Part shown: in pieces, positions 41,168-42,300 of the stretch
Layout of the letters: each line of letters starts with the position of its first letter
How positions within the stretch are numbered: position 1 is the stretch's first letter
DNA from: Sulfurimonas sp. CG01_land_8_20_14_3_00_36_23
Lineage (GTDB): Bacteria > Campylobacterota > Campylobacteria > Campylobacterales > Sulfurimonadaceae
DNA length: 42,300 bases
Reading direction: 5' to 3'
Assembly (NCBI GenBank): GCA_002781365.1
Contig: PETN01000080.1
Location: forward strand, 1-42,300
Position numbers and translations under genes: made by a program
The notes under the pieces: generated by a model
The model's database searches: none
Told to the model about the DNA's origin: nothing
Seen by the model: the letters and a program-made list of their open reading frames with translations, nothing else

Positions 41168-42091
41168 ATGCATAAAATATCAGTGATAAACGAAGAAAAT
41201 ATCAAAGACAAAATTTTTACCATTCGTGGTATGCAAGTGATGCTTGACAGAGATTTGGCAGAGCTTTATGAAGTGGAAACAAAAGTTTTAAATCAAGCAG
41301 TAAAAAGAAATGAGAACAGATTTCCTGATGATTTTAGATTTCAGCTAAGTGAAGCTGAGTATCAAAACTTGAGGTCACAAATTGTGACCTCAAGCGAACA
41401 AAATTCTTTAAGGTCACAATCTGTGACCTTAGAAAGCAACAGAGGCAAGCACACAAAATATTTACCTTATGCTTTCACAGAACAAGGTGTCTCAATGCTG
41501 AGTGCAGTTTTAAAAAGCGATATTGCCGTGGAGATAAGTGTAAAAATCATCAGAAGCTTTGTAAACATGCGAAAACTCATCTCAAACAACGCTCTTGTAT
41601 TTCAAAGACTCGAAACTTTAGAACAAAAACAATTCACAAACGACGAAAAATTCAACAAACTTTTTGAAGCCATAGAAGCAAAATCTCTCAAACCTACACA
41701 AGGCATCTTTTACGATGGAGAGATTTACGATGCCTATCTCTTCGTCTCAAACCTTATCAAAAGTGCAAAAGAGAGCATCGTGCTTGTGGATAATTACATT
41801 GATGAGAGTGTTTTGACCATGCTTTGCAAAAGAGAACAAAATGTAAGTGCCACCCTCTACACCAAAAACATCACCGCACAACTAGAACTCGACATCAAAA
41901 AACACAACGCCCAGTACCCAAAAATCACTCTCAAAAAGTTCGACGCCTCCCACGACAGATTTCTCATCCTAGATGGCAAAGAACTCTACCACATAGGAGC
42001 AAGTCTAAAAGATTTAGGCAAAAAATGGTTCGCTTTTTCTAAGTTTGAAATGGAGAGTTTTGATATTTTGAAGAGGTTGGAGGGGAAATGA
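41168..42091 (+). CDS. ORF6N-domain DNA-binding protein with PLD-like C-terminus
   Basis: ATG 41168 follows AGGA; a TTG six bases earlier is less likely. In 307 residues the N-terminal ORF6N/KilA-N-type domain reads IFTIRGMQVMLDRDLAELY, NRFPDDFRF and LPYAFTEQGVSMLSAVL. A short coiled coil follows (about 130-170), then a C-terminal half-HKD (phospholipase D-like) domain with HDRFLILD and HIGASLKDLGKKWFAF. Proteins of this type are common on prophages and genomic islands; their role is mostly unknown, and some are called RhuM-like. Inside the ORF6N domain is a 39-base tandem repeat, residues 68-93, encoding LRSQIVTS and LRSQSVTL, each carrying a long DNA palindrome. It overlaps the next short ORF (ATGA), next to an IS end. 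Confidence 0.8.
   Translation: MHKISVINEENIKDKIFTIRGMQVMLDRDLAELYEVETKVLNQAVKRNENRFPDDFRFQLSEAEYQNLRSQIVTSSEQNSLRSQSVTLESNRGKHTKYLPYAFTEQGVSMLSAVLKSDIAVEISVKIIRSFVNMRKLISNNALVFQRLETLEQKQFTNDEKFNKLFEAIEAKSLKPTQGIFYDGEIYDAYLFVSNLIKSAKESIVLVDNYIDESVLTMLCKREQNVSATLYTKNITAQLELDIKKHNAQYPKITLKKFDASHDRFLILDGKELYHIGASLKDLGKKWFAFSKFEMESFDILKRLEGK
41368..41394. repeat. 27-base palindrome inside the ORF6N gene
   Basis: CTTGAGGTCACAA and TTGTGACCTCAAG are perfect 13-base complements around a single A. It encodes LRSQIVTS in frame. Forty bases on, a second palindrome shares the GGTCACA/TGTGACC core. Confidence 0.85.
41409..41431. repeat. 23-base palindrome inside the ORF6N gene
   Basis: TAAGGTCACA and TGTGACCTTA are perfect ten-base complements around ATC. 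It encodes LRSQSVTL and is the second unit of a 39-base tandem repeat. Confidence 0.85.
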
Positions 42092-42273
42092 ATAAAGAGA
42101 TATTTAAACGGATTGTGGAGTTGAATTATATAAAAAGAAAATTACAAGTATATTTTCAATCAATTAATAAATTTTATAAAAAAAGCATAAGTGCAGTTTT
42201 GTTTGCAATTAATCTTAGTATCTATAAGGCAGACCATTATTTTATTTATCAAACTTTACGGGACCGTTCATAA
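42088..42273 (+). pseudogene. Short ORF truncated by an IS end
   Basis: A 61-codon frame coupled to the ORF6N gene by an ATGA overlap. The opening MNKEIFKRIVELN resembles the first residues of some predicted ATPases, but the rest is AT-rich and matches nothing I know. Its last codons, RDRS then TAA, are encoded by the IS terminus beginning near 42260, so the reading frame is cut by the element and the stop is donated. It is probably the 5' remnant of a longer gene. Confidence 0.5.
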
Positions 42274-42300
42274 TTCCGTGTCAATCGGGTAAAATGATAT
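42260..42300 (+). mobile_element. Start of a second IS256-like element, partial
   Basis: The terminus begins GGGACCGTTCATAATTCC and runs right out of the window; the complement of 42258-42295 matches 47-84 at about 32 of 38 positions. It therefore faces the opposite way from the left-edge element, with both elements lying outside the window. The differences show the two are not identical copies. Family call is inferred from the terminal repeat only. Confidence 0.6.

Noticed and set aside
1-42300. CRISPR arrays, tRNA or rRNA genes
   Set aside because: No regularly spaced direct repeats and no tRNA T-loop/acceptor pattern were seen; the recurrent 13-mer is irregularly spaced and lies inside genes.

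Overview
The window is AT-rich and densely coded. Its gene content points to a Campylobacterota (epsilonproteobacterial) chemolithotroph of the Sulfurimonas type. The evidence is a three-subunit succinate dehydrogenase/fumarate reductase with a cysteine-rich CCG-domain subunit instead of cytochrome b, a Helicobacter-type BioV esterase, the block aroB-mscS-mtaB-ftsH-like, adjacent motA/motB/fliP, and an LptF-type permease next to truA. Genus is inferred from protein content only.

Layout. Position 1-82 is the outward-pointing end of an IS256-like element. 69-3347 (minus) holds thiL-truD-psd and a short unknown gene cut off by that IS end. 3457-9297 (plus) holds a membrane protein with a degenerate GGDEF domain, sdhA-sdhB-sdhE and xth. 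9317-19233 (minus) holds a TrkA-like RCK protein, aroB, a large MscS channel, mtaB, a protease-dead FtsH paralogue, bioV, mog and a SulP transporter with its own consensus promoter. 19329-19838 (plus) is a periplasmic rhodanese. 19839-23833 (minus) is motA-motB-fliP-trmA and an SH3-like periplasmic protein. 23983-37514 (plus) is a near-gapless run of thirteen genes. It starts with a surface-glycan block (two GT39/ArnT-like enzymes, an LPG-synthase-type membrane protein, a GT9 enzyme, PAP2, and a purple-acid-phosphatase-like protein), continues with envelope and cofactor housekeeping (glmU, coaBC, a possible FliK-like protein, uppS, prepilin peptidase, LptF/G permease) and ends with truA. 37576-41080 is sbcD-sbcC, followed by an ORF6N/PLD-like gene and a short ORF truncated by a second outward-facing IS256-like end at 42260.

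The most unusual signal is not a gene. The 13-mer TTCCACATGCCAA (or its complement) occurs 11 times exactly and 6 more times with one mismatch, always inside genes, in both orientations and in all six translation frames. A random AT-rich sequence of this size should hold about 0.001 exact copies. The behaviour is that of a genome-wide DNA signal such as a DNA uptake sequence, a Chi-like site or a chromosome-organising site. It is densest in sbcD and also present in sbcC and xth. I do not know of a described motif of this sequence in this group. Other points worth attention are the FtsH paralogue without HEXXH, two long palindromes inside the ORF6N gene, paired IS ends that supply stop codons to the genes they cut, and an extra cluster-ligand cysteine in SdhB.

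No tRNA, rRNA or CRISPR array was seen. No gene-free stretch exceeds about 155 bases.
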